Below are positions 6,418 to 6,569 of a stretch of DNA of 6,569 nucleotides, in pieces. Location of the stretch: positions 1 to 6,569 of the forward strand of contig JAOZSC010000153.1 in the NCBI GenBank assembly GCA_029939875.1. Reading direction: 5' to 3'. The notes under the pieces are model-generated. The model worked only from the letters and a program-made list of their open reading frames with translations. It had not been told where the DNA came from and did not search any database. A program made the position numbers and the translations under genes. Position 1 is the stretch's first letter; each line of letters opens with the position of its first letter. The stretch comes from Desulfobacterales bacterium (lineage in GTDB: Bacteria; Desulfobacterota; Desulfobacteria; Desulfobacterales; JAFDCJ01).

Positions 6418-6569
6418 CGATTCTATTATCCAAGTGGCCAAAAACAGCTGCCGGCCCCAATATCCAGAACGTAGCCAAATGGTTCAAGGCAAACCGCCTT
6501 TGGCGGGCCATAAGGCCAGGAGGCCAGAAAGCTTGAAGGCTTTTTAAAGGATACAATCCTTATTTAAGC
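6418..6569. other. Non-coding region upstream of the VWA gene with small hairpins
   Basis: No convincing gene is present: all three - strand frames meet a stop within the last about 25 bases at the right edge. The reading frame of the VWA gene is closed at 6484-6486. Structures seen: CCGCC-TTT-GGCGG (6494-6506), a GC-rich 5-bp hairpin; GGCC repeated as an inverted pair at 6514-6525; and AAGGAT-ACA-ATCCTT (6547-6561), a perfect 6-bp inverted repeat with a 3-nt loop. None is followed by a T-run good enough to call a terminator. They may belong to a small intergenic repeat or to the regulation of the VWA gene. Confidence 0.4.
6459..6487 (-). promoter_or_regulatory. Weak candidate promoter for the VWA gene
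   Basis: On the - strand TTGAAC (6482-6487) and GATATT (6459-6464) are separated by 17 nt; each matches four of six consensus bases. A start near 6452 would leave about 35 nt before the ATG at 6417 but only about 11 nt before the TTG at 6441, which mildly supports the ATG start. Such matches arise by chance, so confidence is low. Confidence 0.2.

Noticed and set aside
6401..6569. Possible small - strand gene overlapping the start of the VWA gene
   Set aside because: One frame is open from near the right edge to a stop at 6401, but it has no ribosome site and no motif, and it overlaps the VWA start codon region in a different frame.

Overview
The window looks like chromosomal DNA of a dissimilatory sulfate-reducing bacterium, most likely a Desulfobacterota (deltaproteobacterial) lineage. 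The grounds are the qmo genes, a monofunctional bacterial-type ATP sulfurylase (Sat) with a zinc-site cysteine cluster, moderate GC content and clear AGGAGG-type ribosome binding sites. No lineage finer than that can be supported from the sequence alone.

Layout. Positions 1-3838 (+ strand) hold the 3' end of qmoA, complete qmoB and complete qmoC, the quinone-interacting membrane-bound oxidoreductase. qmoA and qmoB are 10 nt apart. qmoB and qmoC are separated by an unusual 94-nt spacer carrying a tandem heptamer array that forms one arm of a long hairpin just upstream of the qmoC ribosome binding site. A symmetrical, probably bidirectional terminator (3862-3892) separates qmoC from sat, which lies tail-to-tail on the - strand (3929-5203). 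The sat leader (5204 to about 5311) contains a candidate promoter and, between it and the start codon, a palindrome followed by a T-tract that looks like either a transcription attenuator or an operator. Further right on the - strand (5419-6417) is a gene for a membrane-anchored, coiled-coil, von Willebrand factor A (VWA) protein. Its single transmembrane segment opens with a motif very like the proton-channel aspartate motif of ExbD/TolR. The last 150 bases are a non-coding region with several small hairpins.

How the genes work together. Sat activates sulfate with ATP to adenosine 5'-phosphosulfate (APS). APS reductase (AprBA, not in the window, commonly encoded just upstream of qmoA) reduces APS to sulfite. 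QmoABC is the membrane complex thought to pass electrons from the menaquinone pool to AprBA. Sat and Qmo are therefore consecutive parts of one pathway, encoded here as two convergent transcription units rather than one operon. The VWA protein has no evident link to sulfate reduction.

The sulfate-reduction genes look ordinary and intact. The less familiar material is the VWA/stator-like protein, the heptad hairpin inside the qmo operon, and the terminator-like palindrome in the sat leader. No mobile element, CRISPR array, tRNA or rRNA was seen.
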